A stretch of DNA of 64,000 nt, taken from contig CAWDAL010000030.1 of assembly GCA_963800285.1 (NCBI GenBank), positions 301,134 through 365,133 on the forward strand, in the 5' to 3' direction. The position numbers were made by a program, and so were the translations under genes. Of this stretch, positions 8,577 through 16,135 are shown piece by piece. The stretch comes from DASUPK01 sp963800285. Its GTDB lineage: Bacteria > Actinomycetota > Thermoleophilia > Solirubrobacterales > 70-9. The number at the start of each line of letters is the position of its first letter. Position 1 is the stretch's first letter. The notes beneath the pieces were generated by a model, which saw only the letters and a program-made list of their open reading frames with translations, searched no databases and was not told the DNA's origin.

Positions 8577-10460
8577 CTATCCGGGTGCCGCCGCCGGTTC
8601 CTTCGCGGGTCTGGGCGGCGGGGGTGGGGTTCCGTAGTCATAGGGCTCCGAGTCGATCACCGGAACCTCGTCGAAGTTGTGCACCGGCACCGGGGTCGGC
8701 ACCTGCCACTCGAGCGACTTGGAGCCCCACGGATTCGCCTCCGCCGGCTTGCGGGCGATCACCTGCGAGTAGAGGACGTTGGCCAGGAAGACCAGCATCG
8801 ACAACCCGAGGACGAAGGCGGACACCGACACCCAGATGTTGATCGGCTGGAGGCCCGACCCGTAGGTGACCACTCGCCGCGGCATCCCCATCAGCCCGGC
8901 GGCGAAGAGCGGGCCAAAGGTGGAGTTGAACGCGATGAACATCGACCAGAAGTGGATCTTCGAAAGGGCCTCGTTGAACCGGAACCCGGTCATCTTCGGC
9001 ACCCAGTAGTAAATCGCGGCGAAGAAGGCGAAGATCAGACCGCCCATGATCGTGTAGTGGAAATGGGCCATGACGAAGAAGCTGCCGTGGGTGCTGACGT
9101 CGCTCGGGGTGTCCGACAGGAACACCCCCGAGATTCCGCCGATGAAGAAGTTGAAGAACCAGGCGAGGCAGAAGAGCATCGGGACCGTGTAGCGGATGCT
9201 CGCCCGCCAGAGTGTCGCCATGCCGCAGAGGAAGATGAACCCGGTGGGCACCGAGATCACCTCGGTGGACAGCATGTAGAACGGCCGCAGCGCCCCGTTG
9301 ATGCCGCTGACGAACAGGTGGTGCTGCCAGACGAAGAAGCTCAGCAGCGCCACTCCGAGCATGCCCGCTACCGCCAGGCGATAGCCCCAGAGCGGCTTGC
9401 GCGCGAACACGGGGATCAGCTCGAGGATGATCCCGAACCCGGGCAGGGCTAAGACGTAGACCTCCGGATGGCCGAAGAACCAGAACAGGTTCTCGAACAG
9501 GTAGGGGCTGCCTCCCGAGGGTGCCTGGAAGAACGAGGTCTGCGCGGTCCGGTCGAGGCCCACCATCAGGAGGACGGCCGCCAGCACCGGCGCTGCGAGC
9601 ACCATCAGGCCGGACGTTGAGATAGCTCCCCAGCAGAACATGGGCAGCCGCCCCCAGGTCAACCCGGGTGCCCGCATCGTCACGATCGTTGCGATCAGGT
9701 TGAGCCCGAGGAGCGTCATCGAGACCCCGACGAGGATGAAGAAGATGATGTAGGAGTCCATTCCCAGGTTCGCCTGGTCGTTGAGTGGCCCGTAGCCGGT
9801 CCAGCCGGTGGGGAAGCCGCCGAAGAAGACCGCGCTGGTGAGGATCGCCCCGGCCGCCATCAGCAGCCAGAAGGTGAGCGACTCGATCCGCGGGAAGGCC
9901 ATCCTCTTCGCGCCGATCATCAGGGGGACGAAGTAGTTGGCGAACGGGCCGAGAACGCCCGAGGTCATGATCCCCATCATCATCGTGCCGTGCAGGCCCA
10001 CGAGAGTCAGGTAGTTGCCGGCGCCGAAGAGCTGGGGCGAGGGGCGGAGAAGCTCGGCCCGGATCAGCATCGCGTTCACTCCGCCGATGAAGAAGAAAAG
10101 GCCGATCCCGACCAGGTACTGCATCCCGATCACCTTGTGGTCGGTGCAGAGGCCGAAGTAGCGGCGGATACCGCCTCCCTGGTTCTCGTGGAATGACGGC
10201 TCCCGCCCGATCATCCTCGCCAGGGGGTACCTGAGGTACCCGAGCCCCCCCAGGAAGCCGACGACGAAGAACAGATAGGCCAGGAACAGCGCTATGTCGT
10301 TCTGCCCGGTGTCGGCGGTGTACTCGTAGTTGGTGAAATGGATCTGGTGGCCGAGCCACCAGCCGAAGTAGAAGCCGACGATCCCGAGCAGGATCCCGCT
10401 GATCACGTTGAAACCGATCACGCCACGCAGGGGATTACGGGCGGTCCGTTCGGTGTTCAT
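8577..10460 (-). CDS. ctaD: Cytochrome c oxidase subunit I, with N-terminal extension
   Basis: The catalytic haem-copper subunit, 627 residues. The TDHKVIGMQY start of the usual fold occurs only near residue 105. Before it lie about 100 extra residues with two additional hydrophobic segments (about 13-35 and 52-75). Core motifs are all present: GLHGTMMM (haem a ligand), FFGHPEVYVLALPGFG (copper-B histidine, crosslinked tyrosine and the proton-path glutamate of A1-type oxidases), the WQHHLFVSG histidine pair and HFHYTIMGG. It should reduce oxygen to water and pump protons. The ATG overlaps the end of ctaC by four bases. Confidence 0.96.
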   Translation of the reverse strand: MNTERTARNPLRGVIGFNVISGILLGIVGFYFGWWLGHQIHFTNYEYTADTGQNDIALFLAYLFFVVGFLGGLGYLRYPLARMIGREPSFHENQGGGIRRYFGLCTDHKVIGMQYLVGIGLFFFIGGVNAMLIRAELLRPSPQLFGAGNYLTLVGLHGTMMMGIMTSGVLGPFANYFVPLMIGAKRMAFPRIESLTFWLLMAAGAILTSAVFFGGFPTGWTGYGPLNDQANLGMDSYIIFFILVGVSMTLLGLNLIATIVTMRAPGLTWGRLPMFCWGAISTSGLMVLAAPVLAAVLLMVGLDRTAQTSFFQAPSGGSPYLFENLFWFFGHPEVYVLALPGFGIILELIPVFARKPLWGYRLAVAGMLGVALLSFFVWQHHLFVSGINGALRPFYMLSTEVISVPTGFIFLCGMATLWRASIRYTVPMLFCLAWFFNFFIGGISGVFLSDTPSDVSTHGSFFVMAHFHYTIMGGLIFAFFAAIYYWVPKMTGFRFNEALSKIHFWSMFIAFNSTFGPLFAAGLMGMPRRVVTYGSGLQPINIWVSVSAFVLGLSMLVFLANVLYSQVIARKPAEANPWGSKSLEWQVPTPVPVHNFDEVPVIDSEPYDYGTPPPPPRPAKEPAAAPG

Positions 10461-11284
10461 CCGGCCCTCCTATGGGGAGCGGGGTTGTAGTGGGACCTGA
10501 ACTTGGGAAGGGCGCCGGTAGCCGGGCCGAAGGCTGCCTGCTCGGCGTGGATCCAGGCGAGGAAGTCACCGTCACTCACGACCTGCCCCGTATCGAACAT
10601 GTGCCCATGAAAGAGCCCGCAGAGCTCGGCGCAGCGGATGGAGAAGCTGCGGACATCGGTCGGCTTGACATAGGCGACGTTGTCCACGCCCGGATTGGCG
10701 TCTGCCTTCACCCCGAGGTCGTGGGCCCAGAACGAGTGGATCACGTCGAGCGAGGTGACGTGCAGCGCGACGTTCCGGTCGACCGGTAGCTCCAAGTGCG
10801 GCGTCTCCACGCCCCCGAACGTCGGCCAGCGGTAGGTGAACGCCCACTGCTGGGCGATCACCTGCACCGGGAGCACATCGCCCGACGGTTTGGAGACCGG
10901 GTCCGCGCCCTGCCCGCCTCCGGAGCCCTCGTCGAAGAGCCGAATGGTGCCGTAGGTCGCCAGGAAGAGCACGATGACCGAGGTCGCCGCCAGCCAGGTC
11001 GTCTGGATTCCTCGGTCCCCACGGATCGCCAGCCCCTCCTCGGGCCCCTCGTCCCGCCGGCGGAAGACGATCAGCGCGTAGGCGAAGTAGACGACCATCA
11101 GCGCGGCGATCGGCGTCACGACCCCGAGCAGGACGGTGTTGTCCGTCACCTGTCCGGAGGCCGCGTTGGAGCCGTTACCCGGCGGCAGATCCGGCGCCCA
11201 CACCAGGACGACGATCGGCGTCGCGATGATGCTGAGCGCGGCCCACAGAATCAGGATTCGTCTGAAGTGGGGGGGCTCGGGCAT
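10457..11284 (-). CDS. ctaC: Cytochrome c oxidase subunit II
   Basis: A 275-residue protein with N-terminal membrane segments (about residues 8-28, 50-72 and 95-112) and an extracellular cupredoxin domain. The binuclear CuA site is complete: VIHSFWAHDLG supplies the first histidine, and CAELCGLFHGHM supplies both cysteines, the second histidine and the methionine. It accepts electrons from cytochrome c and passes them to subunit I. No fused cytochrome c domain is seen at the C-terminus. Its stop overlaps the ctaD start (ATGA). Confidence 0.96.
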   Translation of the reverse strand: MPEPPHFRRILILWAALSIIATPIVVLVWAPDLPPGNGSNAASGQVTDNTVLLGVVTPIAALMVVYFAYALIVFRRRDEGPEEGLAIRGDRGIQTTWLAATSVIVLFLATYGTIRLFDEGSGGGQGADPVSKPSGDVLPVQVIAQQWAFTYRWPTFGGVETPHLELPVDRNVALHVTSLDVIHSFWAHDLGVKADANPGVDNVAYVKPTDVRSFSIRCAELCGLFHGHMFDTGQVVSDGDFLAWIHAEQAAFGPATGALPKFRSHYNPAPHRRAG

Positions 11285-11297
11285 CGTCGCTCGGGGC

Positions 11298-11957
11298 TCA
11301 GACCACGTGCAGGAAGCCGTCCATGTAGCCGATCGTCTGCATCGGTCCGCCGAAGCCGGTGTAGAAGCCGGCCGCGCACGGCACGAAGCATTGCCACCGA
11401 ATCCACCCGTGCTTGCCCGTGCGGATCATGAAGGTGACGGTCTCGTGCGCCTGGCTCAGGGAGCACGGCATTTCCTCGCACTGGTTCGGGGCGTCATCGG
11501 CGACCCCCTTGATCGGAACGGAGATCCCCATCTGCGGCACCGTGAAGGTGTGGGAAGGGTCGTCAGGGGAGATGTTCTTCACGGTCTTCCCGTCGAGCTG
11601 CATGGTCCCGCCGACCGTTCCCTGGACCTGGGAGAGGAACGGGTTGCGGAGGCCGCTGGCCCCGTCGAAGTTGAGCACCGTGATCTTGACCAGTGAGTGG
11701 GCAGGCACGACGAAGGTCGTGGTGTGCTTCCAGTGATTCCCCTCGCGGACGAGATAGGAGACCCAGCTCGGATTTCCCCCGAGCTTCCCGACCGCTGGAG
11801 TGGTGCCCAAGGTCAGCTGGGCCTGGGCGGGTCCGGTCTGCTGCGCGGAGACCGGGGTCGGGGCGCGCACGAGCTTGTTGACGTAGAGCCCGATCGCGAG
11901 AGCCACGATCACGACTCCGGCAACGATCCCGAGCCAACGCGCAGCGGCGGAGCTCAT
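11298..11957 (-). CDS. Membrane-anchored cupredoxin-like protein heading the cox operon
   Basis: A 219-residue protein with an N-terminal membrane helix (about residues 7-28) and a cupredoxin-like beta domain. The TFVVPAHSLVKITVLNFD strand is typical of blue-copper folds. The C-terminal part has CFVPCAAGFYTGFGGPM, with two cysteines and a methionine that could bind copper. The start at 11957 is chosen because ggaaggagag lies 8 bases upstream; an ATG 30 bases earlier lacks this. It lies 13 bases before ctaC. A role in electron transfer to, or copper delivery for, the oxidase is inferred from position. Confidence 0.8.
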   Translation of the reverse strand: MSSAAARWLGIVAGVVIVALAIGLYVNKLVRAPTPVSAQQTGPAQAQLTLGTTPAVGKLGGNPSWVSYLVREGNHWKHTTTFVVPAHSLVKITVLNFDGASGLRNPFLSQVQGTVGGTMQLDGKTVKNISPDDPSHTFTVPQMGISVPIKGVADDAPNQCEEMPCSLSQAHETVTFMIRTGKHGWIRWQCFVPCAAGFYTGFGGPMQTIGYMDGFLHVV

Positions 11958-12018
11958 TCCATTTCTCTCCTTCCGCGTTGCCCTCACGCGGGCGGCGAAA
12001 AGGGCAGCGCGCGCGGAC

Positions 12019-12071
12019 CTTATACCTCGATTAAGACGACGTCAAGAAGAAATCAAGACGACGTCAAGAAG
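12019..12071 (-). promoter_or_regulatory. Candidate cox operon promoter with tandem 22-bp operator repeat
   Basis: On the minus strand TTGACG (12045-12040) and TATAAG (12024-12019) are separated by 15 bases, upstream of the cupredoxin start at 11957. The -35 lies within a direct repeat: CAAGACGACGTCAAGAAG at 12054-12071 recurs as TAAGACGACGTCAAGAAG at 12032-12049, a period of 22 bases, which places both copies on the same face of the helix. Each unit contains the palindrome GACGTC. This looks like a regulator binding site; the regulator is not identifiable here. Confidence 0.6.
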
Positions 12072-12288
12072 GGACGCGCTCCCTGGGCCGACTTGCGCGG
12101 ATCTCGCCGAGTGGCGGGTCGATGAGGGTGAGCGGCTCGATCGGGGGGTGCGGACCGGGCCCACGACCGCCTTCGCCGCCGGCCTCTCCGGGGCCGTCGG
12201 TTCCGCCCTCCGAATCGAAGCGCCGCGCGCAGAGGACGAGGCCGACGAAGACGGCGCTGCCAAGCATCGACAGCAGGAAGATGAACAT
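12064..12288 (-). CDS. Small single-span membrane protein, copy A
   Basis: A 74-residue protein starting MFIFLLSMLGSAVF, with one N-terminal helix, a short VLCARRFD border and an acidic/glycine-rich tail ending in a PPLGEIR motif. A paralogue in opposite orientation at 12757-12992 shares FLLS-x-x-GSA, LVLCARRFD and PPLGEIR but is frameshifted. The ATG at 12288 is preferred because the paralogue begins at the same place. Its 3' end overlaps the operator repeat of the cox promoter. Function is unknown; location suggests a role in oxidase biogenesis or an accessory subunit. Confidence 0.65.
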   Translation of the reverse strand: MFIFLLSMLGSAVFVGLVLCARRFDSEGGTDGPGEAGGEGGRGPGPHPPIEPLTLIDPPLGEIRASRPRERVPS

Positions 12289-12756
12289 GCCTGAGAGTAT
12301 GCCACCGCTAGGGGTGCGAGTGGGAGCACGTTCCTTCGAAGAATCTATCCGCGGGAAAGCCTCAGCTATGCCCTGCGGTGGGCAGACGCCATTTCTCCCG
12401 GCCACGGAGGTCTCGTCGCAAAACGCCGCTATGCATGAAACCAGCGGTTTGAGTGGGCGCTCCCGTCCGCTATGCGACCGCCCGGCGGCGGCGAATCAGG
12501 CTTCTCCGGGCCCTGTCCGCCCCGATGTGGCTGCAGAGGCAGCGAGTCGGCTGAGCTCCAAAGAGCTTGACGCCGTCGAGGCCATCGCTCGAGCGATGAC
12601 TCTCGCCAACCTCTCCGTCAGCACGATCGCCACCCTCAGGTCCCGCTTGCAAAGTGCAGCGCGGTGATCAGCCAGAGGACTCACGAGATCTAGGAGTACC
12701 CTCAATTGGGATGAACAGCTTCGCGGCCTTCCTCTCCGGCGGTGCCCTGGAGGGCG
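12289..12756. other. Divergent spacer between small-protein copies
   Basis: 468 bases separate the two inverted copies of the small membrane protein gene. The stretch should hold the promoters for both directions, but no clear -35/-10 pair was fixed. A plus-strand open frame ends at 12667 with a helical, leucine-rich tail (LSSKELDAVEAIARAM); it vaguely resembles the C-terminal helix of glutamyl-tRNA reductase, but this is too weak to annotate. Nothing else is recognised. Confidence 0.4.
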
Positions 12757-12992
12757 TTGGCCATCTTCTTGCTTTCGGTAGTCGGAAGCGCGCTCTTCAT
12801 GAGTCTCGTCCTTTGCGCCCGCCGCTTCGATGTCGACCCGGGAGCCGATACGGAGGACGGAGACGGCGGCGGTCCAATGCCCCTGGCGGCCCCGACGCAC
12901 CACTCACGTCCATCGAACCGCCCTTGGGCGAAATCCGGCCGAGCCGAGCGCGATCGCGCCGATCGCGGCGGGCGCCGGTGGCGCCTCGTTGA
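12757..12992 (+). pseudogene. Small single-span membrane protein, copy B, frameshifted
   Basis: After a good ribosome binding site (ggaggg) a TTG opens the frame AIFLLSVVGSALF ... LVLCARRFD, paralogous to the gene at 12064-12288. The homologous C-terminal motif PPLGEIRPSR is in a different frame and ends at the TGA 12990-12992. The indel lies near 12880-12895. The gene is read as recently inactivated. It precedes the intact ctaB on the same strand, mirroring the position of copy A before the cox operon. Confidence 0.65.
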
Positions 12993-13008
12993 GTCCTCGG
13001 GGCGCCGA

Positions 13009-13037
13009 TTGACAACCTGCTGAGCGCGGGAGATACT
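13009..13037 (+). promoter_or_regulatory. Sigma70-type promoter of ctaB
   Basis: A perfect TTGACA at 13009-13014 is followed after exactly 17 bases by GATACT at 13032-13037. Transcription would begin about 13044, giving a leader of roughly 47 bases before the ctaB ATG at 13091, which has the ribosome binding site aaggagg. This is the clearest promoter-like pair noticed in the window. Confidence 0.7.
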
Positions 13038-13090
13038 TACCTCCGTCGGCGTCATCCGTCCAAGGCTCAAGATCAGTCAAGGAGGCTGAG

Positions 13091-14359
13091 ATGGGTCGGG
13101 AGCAGAGCTTCGTTGCGGTTCGAGCGCGAGTGGCGCCCGCCGGCAACGCGGCGCCGGGAGCGTGGCTGCGGCTGGATGCCGTGGCCGCGGCTGCGGTGAC
13201 CACACTCGTCGTGATGAGCGGAGCCGTTGGCCTTGGGATACCCCACAGGGCACTGGGAATTCTCGCCGTGCCGCCTCTCGTCGCCATCGTGGTGGCAGGT
13301 GCGGGGGCTCACCGTCGCCTGTTTGTCATTTCATCCATCGCGCTCGTCCTGCTGGGCGCGGAGAGCGCCCTCGGCATCGTGGTGAGCCTCTCAGGCCACG
13401 CGGGCTGGGCTACCGCCCTTCACGTCGTCTTCGCAGCGCTGACACTGGCCGCCGTCTGGCTGACCGCCGCCGAGTCGTTCCGGGGAGAGCACGTGCCGCC
13501 GGGTGCCTGGAGGGATTACGTGACCCTGACCAAACCGCGCATCATGGTCCTGCTGCTGATCACGGCGGCCGCGGGGATGTTCGTCGGTGCGCAGGGAGTG
13601 CCGGATCTCTGGCAGCTGGCCGTCGTACTCGCGGGCGGAGCGCTTGCCTGCGCGGGGGCCAGCGCGCTCAACCACTACCTCGATCGCGACATCGACGGGC
13701 TGATGGGAGAGCGGACTGCGAGCCGCCCGATCGTCGCGGGCCGCCTTACACCCCCGCGCGCGCTCGAGTTCGGACTCGTGCTGTCCGCGTTCTCCTTCGT
13801 CCTGCTGGCGAGCCTCACCAACGTTCTCGCCGCTGTCCTCGCGCTGGTCGGGAACCTCTTTTACGTCCTCGTCTACACCAGCTGGCTGAAGCGGTCGACG
13901 GTTCAGAACATCGTCATCGGCGGGGCCGCCGGTGCGGTTCCCCCGCTGGTCGGCTGGGCCGCGGCCACGGGCAACCTGACGCTGCCCGCGCTCTTCCTCT
14001 TCCTGATCATCTTCCTGTGGACGCCCCCGCACTTCTGGGCGCTGGCGATGCTGATCAAGCGGGAGTACGCGGCGGCGCGAATCCCGATGCTGCCGGTCAT
14101 TTCAGGCGATGCCGCGACCTCTCACCGGATCCTCGGGTATTCACTGGTGCTGGCCGTCGCGACGGTACTGCCGTTCCTCTGGCACGTCGAGGGCATCGGC
14201 TACCTGGCGGTCGCCCTCGTGCTGGACGCCACCTTCGTTGTTCTGGCGCTGGGCCTCAGCCGGAGGCCCAGCGCCGCGCGCGCGGTACGCGTCTTCCACT
14301 TCTCGCTGCTCTACCTCGCGGTTCTCTTCGCCGCGATGGCCGTCGACGTCGCGGTCTGA
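13091..14359 (+). CDS. ctaB: Heme O synthase with N-terminal CtaA-like four-helix domain
   Basis: A 422-residue polytopic membrane protein. Residues about 150-422 are protoheme IX farnesyltransferase: LTKPRIMVLLLITAAAG, the first Asp motif NHYLDRDIDGLMGERT, and VGWAAATGNLTL. It makes heme O for the neighbouring oxidase. Residues 25-130 add four helices with histidines in GIPHRALG and TALHVVFAAL, an arrangement resembling one half of heme A synthase (CtaA/COX15), so the protein may be a fusion or may bind a haem there; this is inference. The ribosome binding site aaggagg supports the ATG. A broken paralogue lies at 4695-5776. Confidence 0.9.
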   Translation: MGREQSFVAVRARVAPAGNAAPGAWLRLDAVAAAAVTTLVVMSGAVGLGIPHRALGILAVPPLVAIVVAGAGAHRRLFVISSIALVLLGAESALGIVVSLSGHAGWATALHVVFAALTLAAVWLTAAESFRGEHVPPGAWRDYVTLTKPRIMVLLLITAAAGMFVGAQGVPDLWQLAVVLAGGALACAGASALNHYLDRDIDGLMGERTASRPIVAGRLTPPRALEFGLVLSAFSFVLLASLTNVLAAVLALVGNLFYVLVYTSWLKRSTVQNIVIGGAAGAVPPLVGWAAATGNLTLPALFLFLIIFLWTPPHFWALAMLIKREYAAARIPMLPVISGDAATSHRILGYSLVLAVATVLPFLWHVEGIGYLAVALVLDATFVVLALGLSRRPSAARAVRVFHFSLLYLAVLFAAMAVDVAV

Positions 14360-14364
14360 CTCAG

Positions 14365-14430
14365 GGCGCTAGGAGCGCGAGTAGACGGGCTCCGTACGCA
14401 CGCGACCCCTGCGCCGGCCTCTCGCTGTTG
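14365..14430 (-). pseudogene. Tail of the small ctaB-module membrane protein
   Basis: Directly after the intact ctaB, the minus strand reads RRRGRVRTEPVYSRS and a stop, aligning with SRRRGRPPEPVYER and stop of the gene at 5805-6020. The membrane helix and start codon are missing. The relic keeps the same convergent placement relative to ctaB as in the left module, which shows that ctaB and this gene were duplicated together. Confidence 0.65.
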
Positions 14431-14521
14431 GCCAAATTTGCGTTGGTCTGCAAGGGTGCCCGATCAACCTGGCAGCAAACTAAGTACTCCGTGTAAGTTT
14501 CCTGAGAGAGGGGCGGCCGGT

Positions 14522-15031
14522 TCAGCCCGCGGCCTCCAGGGCCTGGCGGACGTTTTGAGCCGTCTGCGGGCCCCGGAGGACCTCGCTGATCCTGCCGTGC
14601 GAGTCGAGGATGAAGGTGGACGGGAGACCGATCAGCCCGTAGCGCTGCCCGACCACGCCGTCCTGATCACGAAGGTTGGGGTACGTCATGTTGTGCTCGC
14701 GGATGAACGCCCGAGCCGAATCGAGGCCATCGGTCCAATCCACGCCGACGACCGAAGCGCTCCCGTGCAGCTCCCGGCTGAGCCGCTCGAGATCCGGTGC
14801 TTCGCGACGACAGGGCTCGCACCAGCTTGCCCAGAAGTTGATCGCCGCCGGCCTGCCGTGCAGCGAGCCGACCTGCACCGCCGGGGGAACGAGCACGCTG
14901 GTGGGCAGCCGCGGGGCCTTTCTTCCCGTGCCCGAATCGGATGTCCCGCTGAGCAGCTCGGCGACGACCAGAACCACCGCGGCCGCCGCCACGACAAAGA
15001 CGATTCTCAGCCAGCGAGGGACTCGGCGCAT
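14522..15031 (-). CDS. TlpA/ResA-like membrane-anchored thioredoxin
   Basis: A 169-residue protein with an N-terminal membrane anchor (residues 8-28) and an extracytoplasmic thioredoxin fold. The active site is NFWASWCEPCRREAP (CxxC), followed by VGVDWTDG and GLPSTFILDSHG with the cis-proline region. Proteins of this type reduce cysteines of CuA or cytochrome c maturation substrates. It starts 6 bases after the sco1 stop, so the two are cotranscribed and probably act together on the CuA site of subunit II. Confidence 0.88.
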   Translation of the reverse strand: MRRVPRWLRIVFVVAAAAVVLVVAELLSGTSDSGTGRKAPRLPTSVLVPPAVQVGSLHGRPAAINFWASWCEPCRREAPDLERLSRELHGSASVVGVDWTDGLDSARAFIREHNMTYPNLRDQDGVVGQRYGLIGLPSTFILDSHGRISEVLRGPQTAQNVRQALEAAG

Positions 15032-15037
15032 CTCCCG

Positions 15038-15637
15038 CTACTGCGACGCCAGGATGGGCACGTCGTGCACGATCTGCTGGGGCTTGAAGTTCGAGGGGTA
15101 GAGCGTCCTGATCTTGCCGCTGCCGTCGATCCCGTAGATGAGGGCGGAATGCTCGACGAGGTCGGGGTTGCGCCGCGACGATCCCGACGTTGCGCCGATC
15201 TTCCAGGCGCTCCAGGTCTTCTCGAGCTGGGGCCTGGATCCGATCAGGTACTCCATCCGGCCCGTCATCTGGTGCTGTTTGAGAAAGGCGCTGACGGTGC
15301 TCGGCGTATCTCCCCTGGGGTCGACGGACACGGCGACGACCTGCAGGTCCGATGCCTTCGACCCCAGTTCGGTCTGCGCGGTGTGCAGATTTCCCACGAT
15401 CAGGGGGCAGACGTCGGGGCAGTGCGTATAGATGAATGTGACGAGGACCGCCTTGCCCCGGTACTGGCTCAGGTCCACGCGATGGCCCAGCGAATCGCGG
15501 AGAACGGTGTTCGGCGCGGGCTTCGACGGCACCGCGCTGATCCCCGCGAGCTTGGCGGAGCTGGATCCCGAGTCCCCACCTCCACCGCATCCCACGGCCG
15601 TTGCCGCGGTCAGGAGGGCGATCGCAACGGATGTCAC
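15038..15637 (-). CDS. Sco1 copper chaperone, lipoprotein
   Basis: A 199-residue SCO1/SenC protein. The N-terminus is a lipoprotein signal with the cysteine in TAVGCGGGG (about residue 17). The metal site is canonical: FIYTHCPDVCP has the CxxxC pair and VEHSALIYGID supplies the conserved histidine. It should bind copper and help form CuA in cytochrome c oxidase subunit II. It is upstream of the TlpA-like gene in a two-gene unit inserted inside the decayed right-hand ctaB module. Unlike the paralogue at 6266-6913, all copper ligands are present. Confidence 0.93.
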   Translation of the reverse strand: MTSVAIALLTAATAVGCGGGGDSGSSSAKLAGISAVPSKPAPNTVLRDSLGHRVDLSQYRGKAVLVTFIYTHCPDVCPLIVGNLHTAQTELGSKASDLQVVAVSVDPRGDTPSTVSAFLKQHQMTGRMEYLIGSRPQLEKTWSAWKIGATSGSSRRNPDLVEHSALIYGIDGSGKIRTLYPSNFKPQQIVHDVPILASQ

Positions 15638-15706
15638 CAGCGGCGGGCGGATCTCCCGATTATGACCCTCAGCCTTTGCGGCAGCTAATCGGGCGCGGGC
15701 CGCCGG

Positions 15707-15890
15707 TCAGCTCCCTGACCTGACGATCTGGAGATCGCTAAGGAGCCAGTTCGGTGGGAACGGATAGAGAAACCCGCCCCGCTCATACCCGTCACGGTCG
15801 ATCAGGTAGGCGAGCGGGCGCGAGGACCCGCCACGCGCCCCGGCCGCACCGTACGCCCGCCGGACCGGCGCGAGGTCGCCGGGGCCCCGG
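15707..15890 (-). pseudogene. C-terminal relic of the divergent Sco-like paralogue
   Basis: The minus strand reads RPLAYLIDRDGYERGGFLYP followed by FPPNWLLSDL and a stop, closely matching TPVYLIDRNGFERAGLLYP and FPPGWPAGDL at the end of the Sco-like gene 6266-6913. Similarity extends to about 15890, where it stops abruptly at the start of another gene fragment on the plus strand. The N-terminal anchor and CxxxC motif are gone. It completes the evidence that the whole [ctaB, small protein, Sco-like] module was duplicated. Confidence 0.85.
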
Positions 15891-15894
15891 GCCG

Positions 15895-16086
15895 TCCTAT
15901 CTCGACGAGGGTTCGGGCGGGCCGATGAACGACTTCACCAACCGTGACACCACCTTCATGACCTGGAACCTGCTCCACGTCGCGCGGATCCTCAAGGCCG
16001 CGGGCGGAATCCCGGCGCACGGCAACCAGAGGACGGAGTGGGACGCCGGCTGCCGGTTCGACTTCCCGAATCCGGAGCACCGCTAG
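15895..16086 (+). pseudogene. C-terminal fragment of an unrecognised protein
   Basis: An open frame entering from the junction with the Sco-like relic reads PSYLDEGSGGPMNDF, then NRDTTFMTWNLLHVARILKA and GIPAHGNQRTEWDAGCRFDF before the stop at 16084-16086. The dense, well-mixed residue pattern looks like the real end of a larger enzyme rather than random sequence. An internal ATG at 15925 could give a 53-residue peptide, but it has no convincing ribosome binding site. Family is not recognised. The abrupt shared boundary near 15890 suggests one deletion truncated both neighbours. Confidence 0.5.
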
Positions 16087-16095
16087 GGAACTGCG

Positions 16096-16135
16096 ACATG
16101 GCCCGCCGGGGTGTGCTTGAGTTGGCGGGCCATGT
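16096..16135. promoter_or_regulatory. Perfect 12-bp inverted repeat covering the start codon of the S15 gene
   Basis: ACATGGCCCGCC (16096-16107) and GGCGGGCCATGT (16124-16135) are exact inverse complements separated by 16 bases. The right arm contains the ATG at 16132 and would bury it in a GC-rich stem in the mRNA. It could be an operator, a translational lock, or a terminator for the upstream fragment, although no T-run follows. Confidence 0.55.

Noticed and set aside
6931..8637. Long plus-strand frame (568 codons) opposite the cox operon
   Set aside because: It is the complement of ctaG, ctaE and part of ctaD; its residue content is Arg/Glu/Asp-rich low-complexity, as expected for antisense of GC-rich genes.
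12520..12667. Plus-strand tail resembling the last helix of glutamyl-tRNA reductase
   Set aside because: Similarity covers about 35 residues of a common helical pattern, no catalytic domain is present, and the frame upstream is antisense to the small membrane protein gene.
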